DNA of 64,000 bases. Source: Inquilinus ginsengisoli_A. GTDB lineage: Bacteria; Pseudomonadota; Alphaproteobacteria; DSM-16000; Inquilinaceae. The stretch is taken from contig NZ_JAVDPW010000003.1 of NCBI RefSeq assembly GCF_031453975.1, forward strand, positions 1-64,000, written 5' to 3'. Both the position numbers and the translations under genes were made by a program. Under the pieces are notes generated by a model. The model ran no database searches and was not told the DNA's origin. It worked only from the letters and a program-made list of their open reading frames with translations. This document shows, in pieces, positions 1 through 7,724 of the stretch (positions are counted from its first letter, which is position 1; each line of letters starts with the position of its first letter).

Positions 1-681
1 ATCGCGCTGGCCAAGGTCAACCCGGACGCGCCCTTCGACAAGATCTGCTACATCGGCTGCGGCGTGACCACCGGCATCGGCGCGGTGATCAACACGGCGA
101 AGGTCGAAGAGGGCGCGACCGCGATCGTGTTCGGGCTCGGCGGCATCGGGCTGAACGTGATCCAGGGCCTGCGGCTGGCCGGGGCCGACATGATCATCGG
201 CGTCGACCTCAACAACTCGAAGAAGGAATGGGGCGAGCGCTTCGGCATGACCCATTTCGTGAACCCGAGCGAGGTCGAGGGCGACCTGGTGCCGTATCTG
301 GTGAACCTGACCAAGCGTGGGGCGGACCAGATCGGCGGCGCGGACTACACCTTCGACTGCACCGGCAACACCAAGGTGATGCGGGCGGCACTGGAAGCGT
401 CCCACCGCGGCTGGGGCCAGAGCATCGTGATCGGCGTGGCCGGGGCGGGGCAGGAGATTTCGACGCGGCCGTTCCAGCTGGTGACCGGGCGGGTGTGGAA
501 GGGCTCGGCCTTCGGCGGGGCCCGGGGCCGCACCGACGTGCCGAAGATCGTCGACTGGTACATGTCGGGCAAGATCGAGATCGACGCGATGATCACCCAC
601 AAGCTGCCGCTCGAACGCATCAACGAAGGCTTCGACCTGATGCATGAGGGCAAGTCGATCCGCACCGTGGTCGAGTTCTGA
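1..681 (+). CDS. frmA: S-(hydroxymethyl)glutathione dehydrogenase (class III alcohol dehydrogenase), 5' truncated
   Basis: Cytoplasmic zinc- and NAD-dependent oxidation of S-hydroxymethylglutathione, the spontaneous formaldehyde-glutathione adduct, to S-formylglutathione. The frame is open from base 1 and ends in TGA at 679-681. About 226 codons are visible and roughly 145 N-terminal residues, with the catalytic zinc ligands, lie outside the window. Visible are the CYIGCGVTTGIGAV segment and the Rossmann motif GLGGIGLNV, followed by an acidic residue (GVDLN) typical of NAD rather than NADP use. The C-terminus (SIRTVVEF) is typical of class III enzymes. In this context it removes the formaldehyde produced by XoxF encoded a few kb away. 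It probably leads the co-directional ABC genes that start 36 bases downstream. Confidence 0.93.
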   Translation: MALAKVNPDAPFDKICYIGCGVTTGIGAVINTAKVEEGATAIVFGLGGIGLNVIQGLRLAGADMIIGVDLNNSKKEWGERFGMTHFVNPSEVEGDLVPYLVNLTKRGADQIGGADYTFDCTGNTKVMRAALEASHRGWGQSIVIGVAGAGQEISTRPFQLVTGRVWKGSAFGGARGRTDVPKIVDWYMSGKIEIDAMITHKLPLERINEGFDLMHEGKSIRTVVEF

Positions 682-717
682 TGACCCTGCCGAGGTGCGC
701 TCGGTAGAAGGATCACC

Positions 718-1707
718 ATGACGCCCGTGATCGGTCGCCGCGGCCTCATGATCGGGGGCGCCGCCCTGGCCGCTTCCGCGGCCGGGCTGGCCCATGCCCA
801 GGACCTGCCACGGGTCCGGGTCGGCACGCTGCAGTTCGGCACGGTGAACTGGGAGATCGCGGTGATCCGCGACGGGCTGGACCGCGGGCACGGCTTCGTG
901 CTCGACCCGCTGGTGCTGGCCGACCAGGACGCCACGGCGATCGCGTTCCAGGCCGGCGAGGTCGACGCCATCGTCACCGACTGGATCTGGGTGGCACGGC
1001 AGCGCGACGCCGGGCGCGACTACACCTTCGTGCCCTGGTCGCTGACGGTCGGCGCGCTGATGGCCGATCCGAAGACCGGCATCCGCACCATCCACCATTT
1101 GCCGGGCAAGCGGCTCGGGGTCGCCGGCGGCGCCGACGACAAGAGCTGGGTGCTGATCCAGGCCTATGCCCGCAAGGTCGCCGGTATCGACCTGCCGCGC
1201 GCCGCCACGGTCAATTTCGCCGCCCCGCCGCTGTTGAACCAGCTGGCGTTGCGTGGCGACCTCGATGCCGTGCTCAACTTCTGGCAGTTCAACGCCCGGC
1301 TGGCGGCGAAGGGCTTCCAGCCGGTGGTCGAGATCGCCCGCATCCTGCCGGAACTTGGCCTCGACCGCCCGCCGCCGCTGCTCGGCTGGGTGTTCCGCGA
1401 CAGCTGGGCGGCGCAGAATTCCGACCTGGCGCGCGGCTTCCTCGACGCCTCCTTCGCCGCCAAGGCGGTGATGAAGACGGATGATGCGGTGTGGCAGCGG
1501 CTGCGGCCGGAGATGAAGGCCGAGGACGAGGCGGTGTTCGCCGCCCTGCGCGACGGCTACCGCGCCGGCATCCCGTCCGGCGCCGGCCCGGCGGACGAGG
1601 CCGCGGCCGGGGCCGCGCTGCGCCTGATGGCCGGGATCACCCCGGCGGCGGTCGGCGGACTGGCGGCACTGCCGGCCGGCACCTTCTGGCCGGGCTATGG
1701 TCGCTGA
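718..1707 (+). CDS. ABC transporter periplasmic substrate-binding protein, NitT/TauT (SsuA-like) type
   Basis: 329 aa. The N-terminus carries a twin-arginine-like signal (GRRGLMIGGAALAASAAG) with likely cleavage after AHA. The mature part fits the nitrate/sulfonate/taurine class: RVRVGTLQFGTVNWE near the start, an AFQAGEVDAIVTDW segment, and LDAVLNFW later. The permease and ATPase genes follow with overlapping ends, so this is a complete three-gene importer. The substrate cannot be read from sequence. Sulfonates, taurine and nitrate are the known ligands of the class. The position between frmA and the xox cluster suggests a role in one-carbon metabolism, which is inference only. Confidence 0.85.
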   Translation: MTPVIGRRGLMIGGAALAASAAGLAHAQDLPRVRVGTLQFGTVNWEIAVIRDGLDRGHGFVLDPLVLADQDATAIAFQAGEVDAIVTDWIWVARQRDAGRDYTFVPWSLTVGALMADPKTGIRTIHHLPGKRLGVAGGADDKSWVLIQAYARKVAGIDLPRAATVNFAAPPLLNQLALRGDLDAVLNFWQFNARLAAKGFQPVVEIARILPELGLDRPPPLLGWVFRDSWAAQNSDLARGFLDASFAAKAVMKTDDAVWQRLRPEMKAEDEAVFAALRDGYRAGIPSGAGPADEAAAGAALRLMAGITPAAVGGLAALPAGTFWPGYGR

Positions 1708-2479
1708 CGCGGTGCCGGCCGCCCTGGCGACCCCCGTCGGGCGGCGCTGGCGCTGGCTGCTGTCGCTGGCGATCCTGGCCGCTCTGTGGCAGGTCGCGGC
1801 GATGCTGGCTGGCAGCCCGGCACTGCCGCCGCCCGCGGCGGTCGCCGCCGCGGCCTGGCAGCACCTGGTCGACGGCGACCTGCTGCGCGACGTCGCCATC
1901 ACCCTGGCGCGAGTCGCGGTCGCCTTCGCCGCCGCCATGCTGATCGGCAGCGTCGTCGGCTTCGTCCTCGGCCGCAGCCGGGTGCTGGACGAGCTGTTCG
2001 ACGGCTGGCTGGTGATCGCGCTGAACATGCCGGCGCTGGTGACCATCGTGCTCTGCTACATCTGGTTCGGGCTGAACGAGGCGGCGGCGGTGGTCGCGGT
2101 CGCGGTCAACAAGGCGCCGCTGGTGGTGGCGATCACGCGCGAAGGCGCGCGGACGCTGGACCGGTCGCTGCTGGAGATGGCGCAGCTCTTCGCCATCCCG
2201 CGCGGCCGGGTGCTGCGGCGGATCGTGCTGCCGCAGCTGGCGCCCAGCCTGATGGCGGCCGCCCGCTCCGGCCTCGCCTTGACCTGGAAGATCGTGCTGG
2301 TGGTCGAGCTGCTGGGCCGGCCGAACGGCGTCGGATTCCAGATCCGCAGCTTCTTCAACTTCTTCGACATTGCCGGGATCCTGGCCTACACGCTGGTGTT
2401 TATTGCCGTGATCCTGGCGATCGAGGCCTGCATCCTGAAGCCGCTGGACCGCGCCGCCGGCCGCTGGCGGGCGCCGTGA
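1697..2479 (+). CDS. ABC transporter permease, SsuC/TauC type
   Basis: 260 aa integral membrane subunit of the importer. The start overlaps the end of the binding-protein gene by 11 bases, which indicates translational coupling. Hydrophobic segments begin near residue 17 (WLLSLAILAALWQVAAML) and recur through the protein. The EAA-type loop that contacts the ATPase is visible near residues 155-185 (SLLEMAQLFAIPRGRVLRRI, then VLPQLAPSL). A Trp- and Pro-rich periplasmic start and a final helix ending in ILAIEACILKPLDR are usual for this class. Confidence 0.88.
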   Translation: MVADAVPAALATPVGRRWRWLLSLAILAALWQVAAMLAGSPALPPPAAVAAAAWQHLVDGDLLRDVAITLARVAVAFAAAMLIGSVVGFVLGRSRVLDELFDGWLVIALNMPALVTIVLCYIWFGLNEAAAVVAVAVNKAPLVVAITREGARTLDRSLLEMAQLFAIPRGRVLRRIVLPQLAPSLMAAARSGLALTWKIVLVVELLGRPNGVGFQIRSFFNFFDIAGILAYTLVFIAVILAIEACILKPLDRAAGRWRAP

Positions 2480-3222
2480 TCGGCGTCGCGCTGCACGGCA
2501 TCCGCCGGCACTTCACCACCCCGGCCCGGCGCGACGTGCTGGATGGCGTCGACCTGGCGATTGCAGGCGGGGAGTTCGTCGCCCTGGTCGGGCCTTCGGG
2601 CCGTGGCAAGACCACGCTGCTGCGCATCCTGGCCGGGCTCGACACGGGACACCAGGGCCGGATCGACTGGCCGGACGGGCCGCCGCTGCGCCGCGCCGCG
2701 GTGTTCCAGGAACCGCGGCTGGTGCCCTGGCTCAGCCTGCTCGACAACCTGCTGCTGGTCGCCGACCGCGCGGCGGAGCCGCGGGCCCGGCAACTGCTGG
2801 CGGCGGTCGAGCTGGCGGGCAGCGAGGCCGCCTATCCCGGCCAGCTCTCCGGCGGCATGCAGCGCCGCGCCGCCCTGGCCCGGGCGCTGCTGGTCGACCC
2901 CGACCTGCTGCTGCTGGACGAGCCGCTGGTGTCGCTCGACCACGCCATGGCCGGGCGGATGCGGGCGCTGCTGGCCGACCATTGGCGTCGGCACCGGCCG
3001 ACCGTGCTGCTGGTGACCCACGACCTGCACGAGGCGGTGGCCCTGGCCGACCGGGTGGTGGTGCTGGCCGCCGGCGCCGGCCGGGTGTCGCTGCAGCGCC
3101 GGATCGACCTGCCGCATCCGCGCGACCCGGACGATCCGCGGATCGACGCCATCGTGACGGCCCTGCTGCACTTCGACCCTGGGCTGGCGGTGGAGGAAGA
3201 CGAGGCGGCGGATCGCGCCTGA
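2476..3222 (+). CDS. ABC transporter ATP-binding protein, SsuB/TauB type
   Basis: 248 aa. The GTG start shares GTGA with the permease stop. Walker A is GPSGRGKTT, the Q-loop lies in AVFQEPRLVPW, the signature is LSGGMQRRAALARALL, Walker B is LLLLDEPLVSLD, and the switch His is in LLVTHDLHEAV. It energises the preceding permease and binding protein from the cytoplasmic side. The C-terminal tail is short and acidic. The upstream frame is also open, but the coupling overlap and the typical IGVALHGIRRHF beginning support this start. Confidence 0.9.
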   Translation: MIGVALHGIRRHFTTPARRDVLDGVDLAIAGGEFVALVGPSGRGKTTLLRILAGLDTGHQGRIDWPDGPPLRRAAVFQEPRLVPWLSLLDNLLLVADRAAEPRARQLLAAVELAGSEAAYPGQLSGGMQRRAALARALLVDPDLLLLDEPLVSLDHAMAGRMRALLADHWRRHRPTVLLVTHDLHEAVALADRVVVLAAGAGRVSLQRRIDLPHPRDPDDPRIDAIVTALLHFDPGLAVEEDEAADRA

Positions 3223-3251
3223 CTGCACCCTGGCCGGATCTGTGATAGTGT

Positions 3252-3274
3252 TCCATCCTATTGAATAGGATGGA
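3252..3274. promoter_or_regulatory. Perfect 11-bp palindromic operator of the parDE module
   Basis: TCCATCCTATT, a central G, then AATAGGATGGA: a perfect inverted repeat of 11-base arms. It ends nine bases before the TTG start of parD. The right arm runs into the GGATGGAGG ribosome-binding region. Antitoxins of the ParD family bind such palindromes and repress their own operon, so this is the likely autoregulatory site. Confidence 0.75.
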
Positions 3275-3282
3275 GGCTGTCG

Positions 3283-3561
3283 TTGCGCACCACCCAGCAG
3301 TTCAGCGTTACCTTGCCGAACGAGATGGCGGACATGGTCCGGGCCAAGGTGTCGTCGGGCGAATATGCCAGCGAGAGCGAGGTGATCCGCGACGGGCTTC
3401 GTGCGCTTCAGGCCCGTGATCAGGCCCTCGAGAAATGGCTGCGTACCGAGGTCGCGGCCGCCTATGACGAAGCCAAGGCGAATCCGTCGAGCCTTATCGA
3501 CGGCGAGCAGGTTCGCGAGCGGTTGGCCCAGTTGCGTGACCGGTCGACGAAGCGCCCGTGA
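3283..3561 (+). CDS. parD: Type II antitoxin, ParD family
   Basis: 92 aa with a TTG start placed well behind GGATGGAGG. The N-terminal part (TTQQFSVTLPNEMADMVRAK, then GEYASESEVIRDGLRAL) is the ribbon-helix-helix DNA-binding fold of CC2985-like ParD proteins. The charged C-terminal half (from about residue 45) would wrap the ParE toxin. Its stop overlaps the toxin start (GTGA). The module stands alone between the ABC importer and the convergent xox genes, with no transposase or integrase nearby. Confidence 0.88.
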   Translation: MRTTQQFSVTLPNEMADMVRAKVSSGEYASESEVIRDGLRALQARDQALEKWLRTEVAAAYDEAKANPSSLIDGEQVRERLAQLRDRSTKRP

Positions 3562-3872
3562 AACGATTCCGCGTCCTCTATTCGGCACAGGCCGTCGACC
3601 AGCTGGAGGCGCTGTATCTATACATCGCGGAAGATACAGGACCGGATCGGGCGGCCGGCTATGTCGACGCGATCGCTGACTATTGCGACGGCCTTGAGAC
3701 CTTTCCCCATCGGGGACAGCGTCGCGACGGCATCCGGCCGGGTCTGCGTCTCATCGGATTCCGGCGCCGGGTGACCATCGCCTTCACGGTCGAGGACGTC
3801 AGTGTGACCATCCTCGGCGTCTTCTATGGCGGACAGGATGTCGAGGCCGCGCTGCAAGCTGAAGACCCCTGA
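3558..3872 (+). CDS. parE: Type II toxin, RelE/ParE family
   Basis: 104 aa, GTG start overlapping the parD stop. It shows the ParE pattern: FRVLYSAQAVDQLEALYLYI at the start, a central GLETFPHRGQRRDGIRPGLR segment and a final beta strand (VTILGVFYGGQD). ParE toxins characterised so far inhibit DNA gyrase, while RelE relatives cleave ribosome-bound mRNA. The order antitoxin then toxin and the 279/315-base sizes are typical. The stop is 3 bases from the convergent stop of the CXXCW gene. Confidence 0.88.
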   Translation: MKRFRVLYSAQAVDQLEALYLYIAEDTGPDRAAGYVDAIADYCDGLETFPHRGQRRDGIRPGLRLIGFRRRVTIAFTVEDVSVTILGVFYGGQDVEAALQAEDP

Positions 3873-3875
3873 CGG

Positions 3876-4421
3876 TCACTTCACCGGCAGCGGGACGTTC
3901 GGCAGGGTCGGGCGGTTGCCGGCGGTCCAGTCCTGCATGCCGCCGGGGAACCAGTGGACGGCGGTGTAGCCCTCGGCCACCGCGCGCCGGGCGGCGTTCC
4001 AGGACATCCAGCAATTCGCCTCGCAATAGAACACCAGCGGCCGGGCGTGGTCGCCCAGGGTCAGCGCTGCCAAGCTGTCGCGGAAATAGGCCTCCATCTC
4101 CGCCGACAGGGCGCCGAAGCCGGTGTTGGCCAGCCACACGCTGCCGGGGATGTCACGGCGCACCGGCGGGTGCCACAGCGTCTCGGGCGGCAGCTTGTCC
4201 GGCCGTGGCGGCTGCGGCAGCACGTCGATCAGCAGCACCGGGCCGGTGCGGATCAACTGTTCCAACGCAGCGGCGTCGACCACCGTCGCGCCGTGCAGTG
4301 TCGCCGGCACCGGGGCGCGGTAGTCCTCCATGCGGTAGCCGTCCGGCTCCGCCGTCTGGCCCAGCGCCGGGCCGGCGGCCAGCGCCAGGGCGAGAACGGC
4401 GAGGCGGAGAAGGCGGGTCAT
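3876..4421 (-). CDS. PQQ-dependent catabolism-associated CXXCW-motif protein (rhodanese-like, exported)
   Basis: 181 aa with a signal peptide (MTRLLRLAVLALALAAGPAL, then GQT). The rhodanese-like domain occupies most of the mature protein, with VLLIDVLPQP and the hallmark CEANCWMSW near residue 140, which gives the family its CXXCW name. The family is consistently found beside PQQ-dependent alcohol dehydrogenases, but its biochemical role is not established. The ATG overlaps the xoxJ stop (ATGA), making it the last gene of xoxG-xoxJ-CXXCW. Confidence 0.85.
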   Translation of the reverse strand: MTRLLRLAVLALALAAGPALGQTAEPDGYRMEDYRAPVPATLHGATVVDAAALEQLIRTGPVLLIDVLPQPPRPDKLPPETLWHPPVRRDIPGSVWLANTGFGALSAEMEAYFRDSLAALTLGDHARPLVFYCEANCWMSWNAARRAVAEGYTAVHWFPGGMQDWTAGNRPTLPNVPLPVK

Positions 4422-5263
4422 GGAACGGGCTGGCCGTGAGCGTCCAGCAGCGGCACGCCGTAATCCCTCAGGATCGCGTCGATTGCGGCCTTGTTCTCGC
4501 GCAGCAGCTGGTTGATCTGGTTCTTCCAGTCGTTCTCGCCCGGGCGCACGCCCATGGTGATGTAGAAGTCCAGCTTGGTGTCCTTGGGCTCGTTCACCAG
4601 CGGCGTCACCACCATGTCGTCGCCATGCTGCTTGGCGAAGTAGCCGGCAATCGGCCCCCACAGCACCGCGACGTCGATCTGCTTCGCGGCCAGGTCCTCG
4701 ATCATCTGCTTGCCCGGCGCGTCGTAGCGGCTGTCGACGAACAGCGGATAGGGCCGCGCCTGCACCATCAGCCCGTTGCGCGCCGCCAGGTTGGCCGGCG
4801 GCGTGCCGGCGGTGATGCCGAGATGCAGCGTCTGCAGCCGCGGGTCGGCCAGGCCGGTCAGATCGGCCAGTCCGTCGGCCCGCCGCGTCACCAGGACATA
4901 GCCGGAGCGGTAATAGGGGTTGGTGTTCTGCACCATCTCGGCGCCGACGACGATGCCCATCACCAGGTCGCAGCGCCGGGCGCGCAACGTCATGCGCAGG
5001 AAGCCGGTCGAGTTCGGGAACCAGGTGTAGCGTACCGGCACGCCCAGCTTGGCGGCCAGGAGCTCGGCGATCTTGTTCTCGAAGCCCTCGCCCTTGTCGT
5101 TGGAGAAGGGCGGGTTGGCGGGGTCGGAACAGACCCGCAGCGCCGACCGGTCGATCGCCTCCGGCCGCGGCGGTTCGGCGCGCGACGGGGCGGGGGGCAC
5201 ACACACCATCGCGGCGCCGGCCAGGAGGCCGAGCGCCGCGATGCGCCGGAGGAGGGGGGGCAT
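4418..5263 (-). CDS. xoxJ: XoxJ, periplasmic binding-protein-like partner of methanol dehydrogenase
   Basis: 281 aa with an N-terminal signal (PPLLRRIAALGLLAGAAMV). It has the fold of solute-binding protein family 3: LRVCSDPANPPFSNDKGEGF, then EMVQNTNPYYRSGYVLVTRR and a C-terminal VDVAVLWGPIAGYFAK-like lobe. XoxJ is encoded next to xoxF and xoxG in many methylotrophs and is thought to help activate or mature XoxF. The ATG at 5263 was preferred over an in-frame upstream start because it lies 10 bases after the xoxG stop and begins a good signal peptide. Confidence 0.87.
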   Translation of the reverse strand: MPPLLRRIAALGLLAGAAMVCVPPAPSRAEPPRPEAIDRSALRVCSDPANPPFSNDKGEGFENKIAELLAAKLGVPVRYTWFPNSTGFLRMTLRARRCDLVMGIVVGAEMVQNTNPYYRSGYVLVTRRADGLADLTGLADPRLQTLHLGITAGTPPANLAARNGLMVQARPYPLFVDSRYDAPGKQMIEDLAAKQIDVAVLWGPIAGYFAKQHGDDMVVTPLVNEPKDTKLDFYITMGVRPGENDWKNQINQLLRENKAAIDAILRDYGVPLLDAHGQPVP

Positions 5264-5273
5264 GCCGGGCGCC

Positions 5274-5840
5274 CTAGCCGGGCGTCCCCATGCAGGCGTT
5301 TTCAGCCGCGGCATAATCTGCGGACTTCTTCTCGAACTTGGCCGGCCGGCCGCGCCCGACGGCGCCGTCGGACCGGGCCTTGAGATAGGCGTAGATGTCG
5401 TTGATGTAGCACATCACGTTGGGGTCGGCCCCCAGCGACGGCATCTTCTTGTCGTTCGCCGTGTTCACCGTCTCCTTGCCGTTGACCACGGTGTCGAGGA
5501 ACTGGTCGAAGCTGAGCGTCTTGAGGGAGTCGATCAGGGCCGGGGCGAAGCTGCTGCCCTCGCCGTCCGGCCCGTGGCAGACGTAGCAGATGCCGTTGTA
5601 GCGGCGGAATCCGTTGTAGACCGCCCAGTCGACCGTGCCGTCCGCGGCGATCTTGTAGGGCTTCTCCTCCTCCGCTGCCGGTGCGGTCGCCGCCGGGGCG
5701 GGGGCCGCCGCCGGGGCCGCAGGCTGTGCCGCCGGCGTGGCGCTGCTGTCCTGGGCGAAGGCCGCGGCGGTGAAGCCGCCGATCGCGATCAGGCTGCCGG
5801 CCATGACGGCGGCGCAAAGCAGGAAGGGACGGAAGGGCAT
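5274..5840 (-). CDS. xoxG: XoxG, cytochrome c electron acceptor of lanthanide methanol dehydrogenase
   Basis: 188 aa. The signal peptide ends near AFAQ and is followed by an Ala/Pro-rich linker (about residues 30-58). The single haem site is CYVCH, followed by GPDGEGSSFAPALIDSL. The candidate axial Met is in KKMPSLG. It passes electrons from XoxF toward the terminal oxidase in the periplasm. The start ATG has GAGGATCGAGG just upstream. A strong terminator separates it from xoxF, so its expression is probably lower than that of xoxF. Confidence 0.9.
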   Translation of the reverse strand: MPFRPFLLCAAVMAGSLIAIGGFTAAAFAQDSSATPAAQPAAPAAAPAPAATAPAAEEEKPYKIAADGTVDWAVYNGFRRYNGICYVCHGPDGEGSSFAPALIDSLKTLSFDQFLDTVVNGKETVNTANDKKMPSLGADPNVMCYINDIYAYLKARSDGAVGRGRPAKFEKKSADYAAAENACMGTPG

Positions 5841-5873
5841 CCTCGATCCTCTCGGATGGTCTGGTCGGGTCGC

Positions 5874-5906
5874 GAAGAAAAAGAAGGCGGGCCGAAGCCC
5901 GCCTTC
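5874..5906 (-). terminator. Rho-independent terminator after xoxF
   Basis: Read on the minus strand, a perfect 10-bp stem (GAAGGCGGGC / GCCCGCCTTC) closes a TTCG tetraloop and is followed by TTTTTCTTC. It begins about 15 bases after the xoxF stop and lies within the 81-base xoxF-xoxG gap. Stem strength, UUCG loop and T-tract make this a confident intrinsic terminator or attenuator. Confidence 0.88.
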
Positions 5907-5921
5907 AGGCACAGGGAGGCT

Positions 5922-7724
5922 TCAGTCGGGAAGGGCGAAGACGTTCAGGGTTCCGCCCAGCTGGGTGTACTGCGACAGGGACTGGTAGGCACCGACGGCG
6001 CCCAGACCTTCCTGCGGGTTGGTCAACCCTGCCGCCATGCCGATGCCGGCCCAGCCGCCGACGCCGGAGAGCACCGCGACGTACTGCTTGCCCTTGCTGG
6101 TGAAGGTGTTGATGTTGCCGATGATCCCCGAAGGGGTCTTGAACCGGTACAGCTCCTTGCCGGTCTTGGCGTCAACCGCCTTCAGATAGCCTTCCAGCGT
6201 GCCGTAGAAGACGACGCCGCCGGCCGTGGCCAGGGCCCCGCTCCACACCGAGAACGGCTCCGGGATCGACCACTCGATCTTGCCCTTCTCGGCGTCCCAG
6301 GCGATGAAGTTGCCGAGATGGTCGCCGCCCGGGGCCGGATACATGCTCAGGGTCGCGCCGACATAGGGCTGGCCGGCGGTGTAGGCCACCTTGTACGGCT
6401 CGTAATCCATGCAGACATGGTTGGTCGGCACGTAGAACAGGCCGGTCTCCGGCGAATAGGCCGCCGGCTGCTGGTCCTTCGACCCCAGCGCCGCCGGGCA
6501 GATGCCCTGCGAGTTGGTGTCCTCGCCATTGGCCTCGGTCGAGAACTTCTTGTCGCGCACCGGCAGGCCGGTCTTGAGGTCGACCTTGCTGGCCCAGTTG
6601 ACCGCCGGATCGTACTTCTCGGCCACCAGCAGCTCGCCGGTGACGCGGTCCAGCGTGTAGCCGAAGCCGTTGCGGTCGAAATGGACCAGAACCTTGCGGT
6701 CCTTCCCGTCGAACTTCTTGTCGACCAGGATCATCTCGTTGACGCCGTCATAGTCCCACTCGTCATGGGGCGTCATCTGGTAGACCCACTTCGCCATGCC
6801 GGTGTCGGCGTCGCGGGCGAAGATGGTCATCGACCATTTGTTGTCGCCGGGGCGCTGCACCGGGTTCCAGGTGCTGGGGTTGCCCGAGCCGTAGTAGATC
6901 AGGTTGGTTTCTGGATCGTAGGAGGTCCACCCCCAGGTGGTGCCGCCGCCGATCTTCCACTGGTCGCCCTGCCAGGTCGAGGTGCCGGAATCCTTGCCCA
7001 CCGGCTTGCCGAGCTCGGTCGTCTTGACCGGGTCCATCAGCGTGTCGGCATCGGGGCCCATCGACGAGGCGCGCCAGACCTGCTTGCCGGTCTTGATGTC
7101 GTAGGCCGTCAGATGGCCGCGGACGCCGAACTCGCCGCCGGAATTGCCGATCAGCACCTTGTCCTTGACCACCAGCGGCGCCGAGGTGCCGGTCTCGCCC
7201 TTGGTGGCGTCGCCGTCCTTGACGCTCCACACCACCTTGCCGGTCTTGGCGTCCAGCGCCACCACCGTGGTGTCGGCCTGGTGCAGGAAGATCATGCCGT
7301 CACCGTAGGCGACGCCGCGGTTGACCGTGTCGCAGCACATCACCGGGATGACGTTCGGATCCTGCTTCGGCTCGTACTTCCACAGGATCTTGCCGCTGTT
7401 GGCGAGATCCAGGGCATAGACCGTGTTGGGGAACGGCGCGTGGATGTACATGGTGTCGCCGATCACCAGCGGCCCGCCCTCATGGCCGCGCAGCACGCCG
7501 GTCGAGAACGACCAGGCGACCTGCAGGTTCTTCACATTCGCGGTGGTGATCTGCTTCAGCGCGCTGTAGCGGGTGTTGGCGTAGTTGCCCGCCGGCTGGG
7601 TCCACTGGTTCGGATCCTTCTGCAGCGTCAGCAGTTCGTCATTGGCCGACGCAACCGTCGGCAGGGCTGCCAGCGCGAACACAAGCGCCAAGGCGGACCC
7701 GGAAGTGCGCAGCAATCTGGGCAT
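5922..7724 (-). CDS. xoxF: XoxF, lanthanide-dependent PQQ methanol dehydrogenase
   Basis: 600 aa periplasmic quinoprotein that oxidises methanol (and often formaldehyde) with PQQ and a lanthanide ion. A signal peptide ends near VASA. The eight-bladed propeller shows repeated W-motifs such as KTGKVVWSVKDG and KTGKQVWRASS. The vicinal cysteine pair that packs on PQQ is in VMCCDTVNRG. The decisive motif is HDEWDYDGVNE: the Asp two residues after the catalytic Asp is the extra lanthanide ligand that separates XoxF from calcium MxaF, which has Ala there. GGGTTWGW and NMAWD-like residues near the active site are also present. GGGAGG precedes the ATG. A terminator follows, and pqqABCDE lies upstream. 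Confidence 0.96.
   Translation of the reverse strand: MPRLLRTSGSALALVFALAALPTVASANDELLTLQKDPNQWTQPAGNYANTRYSALKQITTANVKNLQVAWSFSTGVLRGHEGGPLVIGDTMYIHAPFPNTVYALDLANSGKILWKYEPKQDPNVIPVMCCDTVNRGVAYGDGMIFLHQADTTVVALDAKTGKVVWSVKDGDATKGETGTSAPLVVKDKVLIGNSGGEFGVRGHLTAYDIKTGKQVWRASSMGPDADTLMDPVKTTELGKPVGKDSGTSTWQGDQWKIGGGTTWGWTSYDPETNLIYYGSGNPSTWNPVQRPGDNKWSMTIFARDADTGMAKWVYQMTPHDEWDYDGVNEMILVDKKFDGKDRKVLVHFDRNGFGYTLDRVTGELLVAEKYDPAVNWASKVDLKTGLPVRDKKFSTEANGEDTNSQGICPAALGSKDQQPAAYSPETGLFYVPTNHVCMDYEPYKVAYTAGQPYVGATLSMYPAPGGDHLGNFIAWDAEKGKIEWSIPEPFSVWSGALATAGGVVFYGTLEGYLKAVDAKTGKELYRFKTPSGIIGNINTFTSKGKQYVAVLSGVGGWAGIGMAAGLTNPQEGLGAVGAYQSLSQYTQLGGTLNVFALPD

Noticed and set aside
1786..2475. In-frame extension of the SsuB-like ATPase upstream of 2476
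   Set aside because: It would overlap the permease over nearly its whole length and reads as Arg/Gly-rich low complexity; the GTGA overlap gives a normal start.
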